DNA of 42,146 nt, taken from Candidatus Poseidonia sp. (GTDB lineage: Archaea > Thermoplasmatota > Poseidoniia > Poseidoniales > Poseidoniaceae). Position 1 is the stretch's first letter; the number at the start of each line of letters is the position of its first letter. Location of the stretch: NCBI GenBank assembly GCA_030827745.1, contig JAURDW010000011.1:1-42146 (forward strand). Reading direction: 5' to 3'. The notes below the pieces were generated by a model. The model worked only from the letters and a program-made list of their open reading frames with translations, ran no database searches and had not been told where the DNA came from. A program made the translations under genes and the position numbers. Positions 18,465 through 28,167 of the stretch are shown piece by piece.

Positions 18465-18555
18465 TTGAAATCGGGATTTAGCGCTTCCTGCCCGTCGCGA
18501 AGGGCCTTCACACGGGAGGGAACCTTTGAAGAGGGATTGCAACAGGTTCCAATTG

Positions 18556-21500
18556 ATGCAGCGAGGGCCATCGTCGTTCTTGCTTGTCCTGTGGACGCTG
18601 GCCTTGTTCTTGGCCCCCATGGCCTCGACGTTGGTCGCTCCTGAACCGTTGCCTTCCTCCTCGCCTTCCGCCGACCCGATGCAAAGCGCCTCGGGCCGGG
18701 CACAAATCACCTGGTCGGGCACCCAAACCCTCTCCGAAACGTACACGATTGGTGTGGCCGACGAGGTCATCGTTCAGCCCTGCACGGTGATTCAGTTGGC
18801 GGCAGGTGAACGCATCGTTGTCGACGGGCGTCTCACGGTGTTGGGAACGGCGTCTTGCCCCGTCATGTTGCAGGCCAGCGGCGTAAGTGACCACGAAGGC
18901 ATTCAATTCAACAGCACTTCGGCGGGCCGAGGTTCCTTGATTCAGAACCTCACGATTGAAGACGCCGTCTACGGCATCACCGTCTTCGGTGCCAATCCCG
19001 TGATTGAGAACTTGACCGTCGTGAACCCCGACCGCGTGGCGGTGGATTTGTTCAACTCCGCCTCCCCTCGGATCACCGACTTGTTTGTTGACCAAGCGGG
19101 TCGAAACGTGCCCTTCCAAGGGGATTGGCGGTACGGGCTTGGGCTCTCCATCGGGGCTGGCTCAACCCCAGTGGTCAAGCGGGCCGTCTTCTCGGATGTC
19201 CTGACTCGAGCGATCAACATCTGGGGCGGTTCGGGCGGCCTGATCGACGGCATCACCGTGGACAACTGCAGCGGCTCTTCATGGGTGACGGCCGCCGGTG
19301 TTTGGGTGGAAGACAGCCAACCCTTGCTCACCAACATCAGCATCGACCGGTCGGACACAGGAATTGTCATACGCCACATCGACGACGGCGGCTACACGCA
19401 CGGAGTGGTCCGCAACGCCCTCATCAGCAACTCGATGTATCGAGGGGTGTACGTGGACAAGAACAACCACACCAACTACACCAATTACGAGACGGCGGAT
19501 TTCACCAATTTGACCGTGCTCGGCACGGGCGGTCCAGACGCCAAAACTGCGAACATCGGTTTCGCCGCTATCGAAGTCAACGCCACCGGTGCTTGGTTTG
19601 AAGACACCCTGGTCGAGGATTCCACCACCGTCGGTGTACGCTTGTATTTCGTGGACAGCTCAACGACCTTCCGAAACCTGACCGTCCGAGATTCCGGCGA
19701 TCCGGGGCAAGGCCCACATGAAGCCGGTTTGGCCGTACGGTCGTCGTTTTTTGCACCGAGGTTTGAGGGCTTGGAGGTGAGCGGTTCGGTGGGCCCAGGC
19801 GTCTATTCTTCGTCAGGCGGCGCCATGCAGGGCTTTGATTGGAATCTTCACAACAACACCGACCACGGTTTGTACGTCAATCGGGCGACCCTCCAAGTGA
19901 ACGGCCTCTCCTTGGACGACAACGGCCAATCGGGTGCTCAGGTCTGGGATGCCCGCAACGTGGTTTTTGAAAACCTCACCGCCCGCAACAACGGAGGGGA
20001 CGCCGCCTCAAACCCGCTGGAGCGAAACCAAGCGGGCCTGTATTACGAAGACGCCAACGACATTGAATCAGCATCGGGCGATGTGCGGTGCACCAACTGT
20101 TCGGTCTCCGGTTCCACCGGTGCAGGCCTCCTTGCGGTCAATTCCGTTGACCTGTGGCTTGAGGCCCTCTCCCTTCACGACAACAACCCCGCCCTTCCGG
20201 CGCTGGAAATCGACAACAACGACCTCTTGCCCGCAGGGTCGTCCGGTCGAGTGACCATCAGCGATGCGACCGTGCTGGCCGAAAGCCCCTTGGTTCCCGC
20301 CGTTCAGTTTGGCCGCGTAGCGGCCGACGTTGACGGGTTGGTCATGCAAGGCAACCATTCCGGCCTCGAGTGGGACGGCAGCAACAACGGCAACTTCCCT
20401 TCATCTCTCTCCAACGCCACGCTTTCTGGTTCGGCGTGTGCGGTCTTCTCCAACCACCTCGCCTTGAGCGGGACGGACAACGTGCTGGCCTCCACCTGCA
20501 CCGGCACGTTGGAGTTGCAAAACAGCGCCGTGAACTGGTCGGGCCTGACCGACCAGGACGGTTCCACGGGGCTTCCCCATGTGCTGCAATTGGATGCCAC
20601 CTCCTCGCTTCATCTTCATCGCCCTGTGGACGTTGGCCTTTCGACCGCCATCTTGGCAAACGGAGCGGTCATCGATGTTGCGTGGGACCTCAAGGTGTGG
20701 GTCGTCAACAATTTCTCCAACGGTGTGCCCAACGCCAACGTGAACGTGACGTTTTCAGATTTCGAGCCCTCGGTTCAACTCGGAACCAACGATTTGGGTT
20801 ACGTTTCGCTTCCTGATTTCATCGGTCAACGGTGGACTGCATCCGGTGCAAGTGCCTTCAACACCGCCTCAATTTCCTGCGGGTACGACAGCACAGCAAA
20901 CAGCACGTCGGCCATCCTTGACCAGGACCGCATTGTCCCCTGTTTACTTCCGCTCTCCAACCAAGCACCGTTTTTACGGTGGAGTTCACCGGAGGACAGC
21001 AGCGTTTTCCCATCCCAAGCAGAGGTGGCGTTTGACGCCTCGGCATCGTGGGACCTCGACAACGACACCCTCACGTATGCCTGGACGTCATCCATTGACG
21101 GGGTCTTTGCGACCCAAACCGACGCCTTCGTGGCCAACGACCCGAACACCGGCTTTTCCCTCAGCGACGGCATTCACCAAATCACGCTGGAACTTTGCGA
21201 CCCCAGCCGTTGCGTGTCCGAGACTCGAACCCTTGAACTGGTCAATCTTGCACCAGTGTTGGTTGTGGATTTCCAACCTGCGTTGAGCCCTTGGAGCGAA
21301 CTCATCATGCCCCAAACGGGCACCGTCACCATCAACACGACAGGCACCTTTGACCCCGAAGGCGACGACTTTGCTTGCCTCATCAAGTTCAGCGGCTACA
21401 ACCGTCAGGGCTCCGGTTGGGGCAACCAATGGGGGTGCCCCGAGGAACTCACCTACACCTTCGATCACATCGACGATGACCCTCCCGCCTCCTTCACCCT

Positions 21501-23322
21501 GACCGTCTTGGCTTGGGACGAGGTCGGCAACAACGTGTCCTACAGCGTCCCCGTCATGCTGTATAACGAAATCCCCGACCCCGTGTTCACCGTCGAGCGA
21601 GCCGACAACACCAGCGCCGCTGCGGTCACCCTCGACGGGTCCGCCACCGTAGACCCCGAAGGCGACGCCTTGACCGTGACCTACACGTCCTCCTTGGACG
21701 GCGTGCTCGTAACGAACGCTGTGGTCAGTGAAGGCGACGCGGTTTGGGAAGGCCACCTTTCTCGTGGCGTCCACACCATCACCATGGAGGTGACCGATGA
21801 TCGGGCCGAACACGTCAACCAGTCCAAGTCCACGTCCATCCTCATCACGGTGGAAAACTCCGTGCCCGTCAGCGTCCTTGCCAGCCCGCAATCTCAAACC
21901 TTTGAGAGCGCGGAGTTGATTTGGTTCTCGGCCAACGGGTCGGGTGACTTTGATGCCGCTTGCGATTCCTTCCCCACTCTTGGAGAGTACATCTGTGCGC
22001 CGTTTGAACCCGCAGGTGGGACGGAATACCTCGTTGTGACCTGGACGAGCGACCTCGACGGTCGGCTCACGCCCGAAGGAGAGGACTGGCTGTACTTCGA
22101 GGGGCGATTGAGCGCTGGTACTCATGCCATCACATTGAGCGTCGACGACGGTATTCACGAACCGGTGACGGCCACCCAGACGGTGACCGTAACCGCTTCA
22201 GCCCCCGTTCTTGGTTTGCTTTCACCCGAAGTCGGCTCGGTTCATCCCTCCTCGGCCGCTCTGGTTTTCGACGCTTCGGACAGCATGGATTACGACGGGG
22301 ACGACTTCACCGTGACCCTGCGCTCGTCGTTGGAAAACGAACCGCTGCTGGTGGACGTGGACCCTATGGAAGCCCACGGGTTCAGTTTGAACGCCGGGGA
22401 ACACCTCATGACCGTCACGTTGACCGACGACAGCGGCATGTCTCGCGACGAGACCTTCACCCTGAGCGTCACGGAATCGGGGCCCGTGCTCGTGCTGACC
22501 TCACCGACCAACCGCCAGTCCTTTGAAGCCGGCATGCCGCTGCTGTTGGAGGAAGCCTCGTACGATGCGGACAACGACCTGACCGTCCGAGAATGGCGTT
22601 GGTGGGCGCCCGATAAGAGCAACCCTGAGGTGATTTCCACCGCCTCCAAGGAGGAACTCTCGGACCTGCTTCCCGGCGAATATCACCTGTCGTTGTACGT
22701 TGAAGACGCTCGTGGGAATTGGGCTGAAGAACACGTCAACATCACGATGCAATCCAGCTTGCCCGAACTTGACCGCGATTCCTTGGTGTTGAGTTCTGAA
22801 ACCTTTGTTGAAAACGAACTTTCGTTCTTGACGGTTCAGATTTCCTTAAGCGATCCCGACGGAACCACGCAGGACGTGCGTGTGAACATCACGCACAACA
22901 TCCAGCAGTGGGAGGTGAACCTCTCGGACGCCGACGGTGACGGCGTTTGGGAAGGCGTGGTTGAATGGCGACCGGAATCAACCGGACGACCGTTGCTCAA
23001 GGTCATCGCAAAAGACGGCGTCGGCGAACGTGCGAACATCGATTTTGTCTCAAGAAACCTTGTCGTTGAGGAAGCCGAAGAAGACGGACGCATCGCTGCG
23101 TTTGCGGTCGGTGCTGCGGGCCTGCTTGGTCTCGCATTGCTTCTCGGCTTCGTTGTTCAACGTCGCCGCCGCTCCGCCGAAGAACTCGACCTGCTGACTT
23201 CCTGGGACGCGTTCAAAGGCCCTGCATCAAACGACGCTGGTCCGAAGAACGTCCCGTCACTTGAGGCGAACGTCATCGACGGCACAAACGAGGTGGAGGC
23301 CACCCTCGAAGAAGGACTCTGA
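18556..23322 (+). CDS. Giant surface protein: right-handed parallel beta-helix plus repeated Ig/PKD-like modules and C-terminal TM anchor
   Basis: Signal MQRGPSSFLLVLWTLALFLAPMAS; Pel-like beta-helix repeats (NLTIEDAVYGITVFGANPVIENLTVVNPDRVAVDLFNSASPRITDLFVD...); at least five DxDGD...SSLDG...LSxGxHxITLxVxD modules; C-terminal AAFAVGAAGLLGLALLLGFVVQRRRRS. Confidence 0.85.
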   Translation: MQRGPSSFLLVLWTLALFLAPMASTLVAPEPLPSSSPSADPMQSASGRAQITWSGTQTLSETYTIGVADEVIVQPCTVIQLAAGERIVVDGRLTVLGTASCPVMLQASGVSDHEGIQFNSTSAGRGSLIQNLTIEDAVYGITVFGANPVIENLTVVNPDRVAVDLFNSASPRITDLFVDQAGRNVPFQGDWRYGLGLSIGAGSTPVVKRAVFSDVLTRAINIWGGSGGLIDGITVDNCSGSSWVTAAGVWVEDSQPLLTNISIDRSDTGIVIRHIDDGGYTHGVVRNALISNSMYRGVYVDKNNHTNYTNYETADFTNLTVLGTGGPDAKTANIGFAAIEVNATGAWFEDTLVEDSTTVGVRLYFVDSSTTFRNLTVRDSGDPGQGPHEAGLAVRSSFFAPRFEGLEVSGSVGPGVYSSSGGAMQGFDWNLHNNTDHGLYVNRATLQVNGLSLDDNGQSGAQVWDARNVVFENLTARNNGGDAASNPLERNQAGLYYEDANDIESASGDVRCTNCSVSGSTGAGLLAVNSVDLWLEALSLHDNNPALPALEIDNNDLLPAGSSGRVTISDATVLAESPLVPAVQFGRVAADVDGLVMQGNHSGLEWDGSNNGNFPSSLSNATLSGSACAVFSNHLALSGTDNVLASTCTGTLELQNSAVNWSGLTDQDGSTGLPHVLQLDATSSLHLHRPVDVGLSTAILANGAVIDVAWDLKVWVVNNFSNGVPNANVNVTFSDFEPSVQLGTNDLGYVSLPDFIGQRWTASGASAFNTASISCGYDSTANSTSAILDQDRIVPCLLPLSNQAPFLRWSSPEDSSVFPSQAEVAFDASASWDLDNDTLTYAWTSSIDGVFATQTDAFVANDPNTGFSLSDGIHQITLELCDPSRCVSETRTLELVNLAPVLVVDFQPALSPWSELIMPQTGTVTINTTGTFDPEGDDFACLIKFSGYNRQGSGWGNQWGCPEELTYTFDHIDDDPPASFTLTVLAWDEVGNNVSYSVPVMLYNEIPDPVFTVERADNTSAAAVTLDGSATVDPEGDALTVTYTSSLDGVLVTNAVVSEGDAVWEGHLSRGVHTITMEVTDDRAEHVNQSKSTSILITVENSVPVSVLASPQSQTFESAELIWFSANGSGDFDAACDSFPTLGEYICAPFEPAGGTEYLVVTWTSDLDGRLTPEGEDWLYFEGRLSAGTHAITLSVDDGIHEPVTATQTVTVTASAPVLGLLSPEVGSVHPSSAALVFDASDSMDYDGDDFTVTLRSSLENEPLLVDVDPMEAHGFSLNAGEHLMTVTLTDDSGMSRDETFTLSVTESGPVLVLTSPTNRQSFEAGMPLLLEEASYDADNDLTVREWRWWAPDKSNPEVISTASKEELSDLLPGEYHLSLYVEDARGNWAEEHVNITMQSSLPELDRDSLVLSSETFVENELSFLTVQISLSDPDGTTQDVRVNITHNIQQWEVNLSDADGDGVWEGVVEWRPESTGRPLLKVIAKDGVGERANIDFVSRNLVVEEAEEDGRIAAFAVGAAGLLGLALLLGFVVQRRRRSAEELDLLTSWDAFKGPASNDAGPKNVPSLEANVIDGTNEVEATLEEGL

Positions 23323-23389
23323 ACTTCACCTGCGCGTTCACGTCGTACGGGCAGTCACACAAGCCTACAGCGATGGCCGAATCAACGGT

Positions 23390-24163
23390 TCATCCCTGTT
23401 CGGGCAAATCACCGTTCAACGAATCCGGGTTGTTGGGCAGCCCTCCCCAAGGCGTTCGGGTCCGATTCAAACCGAGGCGTCGCAAAAAGAGGAACTTGAA
23501 GTTCTTCCAACCGTCGCCCCACGTGTGAATCTCGGCATCACCCACGCGAGGTCGGTAGGGGACGGATATTTCGATGGCTTTTTTCTTGCCGAGGTGGCGA
23601 CGAGCAAGAATTTTGATTTCCTCGCTCAACGGCATGCCGTCGTTGGTGGGTCGCATCTTTTCGTTTTCAAAGATGGACTTGCGGAAGACCCACATGCCGG
23701 TTTGTGAATCCTTGATGCCGTACCAGAAGAGCATTCGGGCGGTGAAGGAGAGCGCCCAGTTGCCGAATCCGTGAAGGCCCGACATGGACCCGTCCTCTGC
23801 AAGCGAAAGTCGGTCGCAGGTGATGAAGTCAAGGTCATCGTCAAGCAGCCGCTTCACAAGTTCGGGGACGAGTTCAGCGGGGTAGGTGCAGTCGGCATCC
23901 ATCGTGACGATGATGTCGTTTTTGGCCACCTCAAAGCCCGTCCGATAGGCTCGGCCGTAACCCTTGCGAGGCTCCAAGTGCACCCGAATGTCTTTCTCAA
24001 GCGCAATTTCCCGGGTGCGGTCGGAGGAGTTCCCGTCCACGATCATGATTTCGAGGTCTTTGCACCAGCCTCGCGGGATGGCGTCGATGGTGGGGCCCAA
24101 AGCCTCCTCTTCGTTACGCGTGGGTAAAATCACCGTGACGGACACGGGAAGCACTTCGCCCAT
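23390..24163 (-). CDS. Glycosyltransferase family 2 (dolichol-phosphate mannosyltransferase-like)
   Basis: VTVILPTRNEEEALGPTIDAIP...IMIVDGNSSDRTREIA...GYGRAYRTGFEVAKNDIIVTMDADCTYPAELVPELV. Confidence 0.92.
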   Translation of the reverse strand: MGEVLPVSVTVILPTRNEEEALGPTIDAIPRGWCKDLEIMIVDGNSSDRTREIALEKDIRVHLEPRKGYGRAYRTGFEVAKNDIIVTMDADCTYPAELVPELVKRLLDDDLDFITCDRLSLAEDGSMSGLHGFGNWALSFTARMLFWYGIKDSQTGMWVFRKSIFENEKMRPTNDGMPLSEEIKILARRHLGKKKAIEISVPYRPRVGDAEIHTWGDGWKNFKFLFLRRLGLNRTRTPWGGLPNNPDSLNGDLPEQG

Positions 24164-24270
24164 GCTTCACGCACTCAAGCCTCGTCCTTCAAAGGTTTGG
24201 CTTCCCGCCGGGGCTTGCATGATGTCCGGTTTCAATGACCTTCAAATGCGGAAGCGGCTTCGTCTTCTTG

Positions 24271-25533
24271 ATGCACATCGCCATGGTGTCCGGTGAATAT
24301 CCACCCCGGTGGGGAGGAATCGGCTCGGTCGTGTATCACCTCGCCGGGCACTTGGCCGCCCGTGGCCATGACGTCACCGTCATCACCCGAACCCACGCGC
24401 AGGCCACGCCTCAACAGCCTGGCGTCAGCGTGCTTCAAGTCCCGTGGCTGAAAGCGCCGATGATGTTCACGCGTTCCTACGGCAAGCATGCGCTCGTTGA
24501 ACTGCGCCGCCTCCATCAGGTCAAACCGGTGGACGTGGTTCACACCTTGCTGCCGTTGGTGAGTTGGACGCTCAAGGAATACCGCTGGGTAGAGGAACAC
24601 ATCGCTCCGGTGGTTTCCGCCCTCAACGGCAGTTGGGTTGGCGAGCGGGAGGGCATGAAATTGGCCGCTCAGCACAAGGAAGCGGCCACCTGGAAAAACC
24701 CCAACGACCTCGCCATCCTGTTGACTGGAGGCTATTACGCTCGCTACGAACAAGCGGGCGTTGAAGGGTCCACGGCCTGCGTCGCCATTTCCGATTCAAC
24801 CAAAGCCGAGTTTGAACGTTGGTATCGACCTCCCGAAGATTGGTGGTGCGAAACGGTGCTCTACGGCGTTGATCACAAAGTGTTTCGTCCGATGAACCAC
24901 GACCACGAAGAGGAACAACTTGCGTACGAAGAACTTCGCAAATCGTACGACGCTGCCGATGAAGCGGCCTTGAACGGTGAGGCGGCGACCAAAACCCCGC
25001 TCCTTTTGGCGGTGGGTCGTTTGGTCGCCAGGAAAGGCCATCGCACCTTGCTTCGAGCCATGCCCGGTGTGCTCAAGCAGCATCCGGGTGCCCGCTTGGT
25101 GATCATCGGACGCGGGCACATGCGTCGGACCCTGATGCGTCAAGCAAAACGCTTGGGTATTGCTCACGCCGTTCACATTCAACCCGGGATGAGTTTTGAC
25201 CGGCTGGCGCTGCATTTCCGCGCCGCCGATGCCGTCGTTTACCCCTCGTACTACGAGGGCCAAGGGCTCATCCCTCTCGAAGCCTTGGCGAGCGGCACGC
25301 CGGTCGTAACGGTAAACCAAGCCCCGCTAACCGAGATGATTGACGACGAGGTTGGCGAACTTTTTACGTGCGGGGACCACGATGACCTGGCTCGAGCGGT
25401 GAACCGATGCCTCGCTGAGCCTCAAGAGCGAACCCAACGGATGGTGCGTGGGCGGGAGCGGGTGCTGGAACGCTACACCTACGAGCACAACGCTGCGGCC
25501 TACGAAGCGATATACGAAAGCATGCTTTCATGA
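24271..25533 (+). CDS. Glycosyltransferase family 4 (group 1)
   Basis: MHIAMVSGEYPPRWGGIGSVVYHLAGHLAARGHDVTVITRTH...LLAVGRLVARKGHRTLLRAMPGVLKQHPGARLVIIGRG...ADAVVYPSYYEGQGLIPLEALASGTPVVTVNQ. Confidence 0.92.
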   Translation: MHIAMVSGEYPPRWGGIGSVVYHLAGHLAARGHDVTVITRTHAQATPQQPGVSVLQVPWLKAPMMFTRSYGKHALVELRRLHQVKPVDVVHTLLPLVSWTLKEYRWVEEHIAPVVSALNGSWVGEREGMKLAAQHKEAATWKNPNDLAILLTGGYYARYEQAGVEGSTACVAISDSTKAEFERWYRPPEDWWCETVLYGVDHKVFRPMNHDHEEEQLAYEELRKSYDAADEAALNGEAATKTPLLLAVGRLVARKGHRTLLRAMPGVLKQHPGARLVIIGRGHMRRTLMRQAKRLGIAHAVHIQPGMSFDRLALHFRAADAVVYPSYYEGQGLIPLEALASGTPVVTVNQAPLTEMIDDEVGELFTCGDHDDLARAVNRCLAEPQERTQRMVRGRERVLERYTYEHNAAAYEAIYESMLS

Positions 25534-25583
25534 GCAGAACCTCCCATCGGAAGGTCATTATTGGGAAAGCCGCTCGGAGGGCC

Positions 25584-27065
25584 ATGAAATCCAACGCCGT
25601 CCTACTTTCTTTGATGGTGGTCATGATGTCTCTGTCGGGTTGCTTCGGCGAGGACGAATCGGTGGCGCCTACGGTTGTGGAGGACGCCGAGGAACGGCGG
25701 GTGTTTGTGACCGACAAAACCGGTCAGCTCATCGAAGTGGAGGTGGAACCCATGACCTTCCAGTTCAGCGATGTGGGCGAGACGGGCAAGGAGCCCAGCA
25801 TCGGTATCACCTCGAGCGGATGCATCTTTTTCATCGCTATGGAGAAGGTCATGCGCTCATGCGATTACGGCGCATCGTGGGTGGAATCCCAAGACCCCGT
25901 CATGTGCTCGCCCACCACCAGCGACCCCTACGGGTGGGTGGACCCCATCACCGACCGTGTCTTTGGCGTGCAGATGATCGGGCTTGAAACATCTTGGATT
26001 TGTTGGAGCGACGACGATGGCGAGACCTGGATGGGCAACCCGCACGATTCAGGTACAACGCCGATCAACGACCACATCAAACTGGCCAGCGGTCCGTGGA
26101 CGGACAGCGGTTACGGTGCCCTGGGTCAAATCACAAGCAACTTCTACGAAACCGCAGTGTACTACTGCTACAACAAACTCGCAGGTATTTTCTGCTTCAC
26201 GAGTGTGGACGGCGGAGCGACCTTTGAGTTGGGTGGCCAAATCATCGGCCTCGCCACGACCAACGGCGGTCTGCACGGAGCCATTTCCACGGCACCCGAC
26301 GGTACGGTCTACGTGACGCCTCGTGTGGCCACGCCCACCGTCATCGTCTCGAAAGACAACGGCTTTTCGTGGTTTGAACGTACGATGGGTGAAGACACCG
26401 GAACCCCCAACCCCCGCAAGAACTCCGAAGTTTCTGCAGATACGGATTCCAACGCTTACCACGTGTGGACGGGCGGTGACGAAGGCGTCTACATGTCCCG
26501 CTCCTTTGACTCGGGCGAAACATGGGACCAAGAGAGCATTCGCATCTCCCCAGTGAATGTCATCTCCTCGGTCTTTCCGCAAACCGATGCAGGCGATGCT
26601 GGCCGTATCGCCGTGACCTACCTGGGCAGCGAGAATGAAGAAATGCTCAACCAGTCCGACATCGACGGCAACCCGTGGAACGGCAACGCCCACTATGCGC
26701 CAAACAACGCCACCTACCACCTCTACATCACGTTCAGCCTCAACGCCTTGGATGAAAACCCCACCTTCCACACCTACCGGGTCACCGACGACCCCGTTCA
26801 GGTGGGCTCCATCTGTTTGAATTCGGGCGACTGCCGTGACATCGGCGGTTCCAACCGCAACCTGCTTGATTTCAACGACCTTCACATCGACCGTGAGGGG
26901 CGCGTCTACGTCGCCTTTGCCGACGGGTGCACTGGAGAATGCGCCACCAACGAGAACGCTACTGCTCAGGATTCACGAGACGGGCGCGGTTCGGTGTATT
27001 ACTTGGCAAGCGGTCCCAGCCTCTACGAAGACTTTGGCTCGTTGATTCCCTTGCTCGACGAGTGA
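25584..27065 (+). CDS. Putative lipoprotein with BNR/Asp-box (sialidase-like beta-propeller) repeats
   Basis: Lipobox-like MKSNAVLLSLMVVMMSLSGC; repeated Asp-box-like SxDxGxxW/F: SCDYGASW, SDDDGETW, SVDGGATF, SKDNGFSW, SFDSGETW. An upstream ATG at 25530 (ATGA overlap with the GT4 stop) is an alternative start. Confidence 0.78.
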   Translation: MKSNAVLLSLMVVMMSLSGCFGEDESVAPTVVEDAEERRVFVTDKTGQLIEVEVEPMTFQFSDVGETGKEPSIGITSSGCIFFIAMEKVMRSCDYGASWVESQDPVMCSPTTSDPYGWVDPITDRVFGVQMIGLETSWICWSDDDGETWMGNPHDSGTTPINDHIKLASGPWTDSGYGALGQITSNFYETAVYYCYNKLAGIFCFTSVDGGATFELGGQIIGLATTNGGLHGAISTAPDGTVYVTPRVATPTVIVSKDNGFSWFERTMGEDTGTPNPRKNSEVSADTDSNAYHVWTGGDEGVYMSRSFDSGETWDQESIRISPVNVISSVFPQTDAGDAGRIAVTYLGSENEEMLNQSDIDGNPWNGNAHYAPNNATYHLYITFSLNALDENPTFHTYRVTDDPVQVGSICLNSGDCRDIGGSNRNLLDFNDLHIDREGRVYVAFADGCTGECATNENATAQDSRDGRGSVYYLASGPSLYEDFGSLIPLLDE

Positions 27066-27129
27066 TGTCGCCCACCAGCGCAGTGCGACTCCATCAAGAC
27101 ATGGCGCTGCGGACGAGAAGCAAGTCAGT

Positions 27130-27146
27130 CCCCTCCCTTGGAGGGG
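27130..27146. other. Perfect inverted repeat CCCCTCC-CTT-GGAGGGG between convergent genes
   Basis: 7-bp stem, 3-nt loop in the gap between the BNR lipoprotein (+) and crtB (-); could be a bidirectional 3'-end hairpin, function unproven. Confidence 0.5.
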
Positions 27147-27164
27147 CGGGTGTCCGTGAAGAGG

Positions 27165-28157
27165 TCAAGCAAAGTATCGCGCTCGGAGTTTTCGCAGGCT
27201 GAGGCGGAGCGCAAACATCGCTTTGCGCCACGTTGACAAACGGACCGGTTGGCTGAAGACGTCGCCCGACCTTCGAACGATTTCGCTGAGAATTGAGGCG
27301 TATGCATCGGCCATGATTTCCGGCTGAACGCGTGCCCGAGCATCGAGGTAACCGAAAAGGAGGGACGCTGAGGATTGGTGGCGCTTGATGACCTCGAGGT
27401 ATTCGACCATGAAGCTGCGCCAAGCGAGGGATTGAGCGATGTTTTCCTGCTTGAGCATTTCCACCGAGATGTTGTGGGATTCCAGAACTTCTTCGGGCAG
27501 GTAGACGCGGCCCCGTTCCATGTCTTCGTTGATGTCCCGCAAGACGTTGATCAGTTGCATTTGGATGCCGAGGTCGATGGCGTGAAGTCGAGCAGCGCGG
27601 TCTTCGTATCCGTAAATTTCGATGAGGATGAGGCCGACGGCTGAGGCCACTTTGTAGCAATACGAGCGAAGTTCGTCCCAAGATTGGTTTTGAACCGGAT
27701 AGAGGTCGTCTTCCATGCCTTCCAGCACGGTTTCAAAATCGTTGAGTTTGATGGGATAGCGAGCGACAACATCCTGAAGGGCGATGAAAATCGGATGATC
27801 GTTGGCCGTGATGGTTTGCTCGTAGACTTGCCCCAACTTCATTCGAATCTCGGTCAGGGCCATCAGCCGTTGCCGGTGTTCTTCTGCCGGCAACACCGGC
27901 GTCTTTCCGACGTGAATCTCTTCCACGAGTGCTTGTCGTTGGTTGGTTGCGGCCTCCAGGAAGGGGGTGTGGTTGACGTTTGGCTCTTCGTCGCCGTCAA
28001 CGATATCGTCCACCCAACGGCACAAGGCGTAGACGGCGTGGACCGCCTTTCGCTTCTCGATTTGAAGGGCGCTAAAGGATGAGTAAAACGTCGTTGATGC
28101 CTCTCTGCAAACGGCCTCGCAATAGGCGTATGCGTTGTTGAGAAGCAAGGTCTTCAC
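27165..28157 (-). CDS. crtB: Phytoene synthase (squalene/phytoene synthase family)
   Basis: STTFYSSFSALQIEKRKAVHAVYALCRWVDDIVDGDE and second Asp-rich motif LGIQMQLINVLRDINEDMERGRVYLPEE; GTG start (VKTLLLNNAY) just downstream of crtI stop. Confidence 0.93.
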   Translation of the reverse strand: MKTLLLNNAYAYCEAVCREASTTFYSSFSALQIEKRKAVHAVYALCRWVDDIVDGDEEPNVNHTPFLEAATNQRQALVEEIHVGKTPVLPAEEHRQRLMALTEIRMKLGQVYEQTITANDHPIFIALQDVVARYPIKLNDFETVLEGMEDDLYPVQNQSWDELRSYCYKVASAVGLILIEIYGYEDRAARLHAIDLGIQMQLINVLRDINEDMERGRVYLPEEVLESHNISVEMLKQENIAQSLAWRSFMVEYLEVIKRHQSSASLLFGYLDARARVQPEIMADAYASILSEIVRRSGDVFSQPVRLSTWRKAMFALRLSLRKLRARYFA

Positions 28158-28167
28158 GGTATCACCC

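Noticed and set aside
21088-22158. 356-aa minus-strand ORF inside the beta-helix/Ig-like giant
   Set aside because: Antisense artefact; the plus-strand reading shows repeated Ig-like modules.
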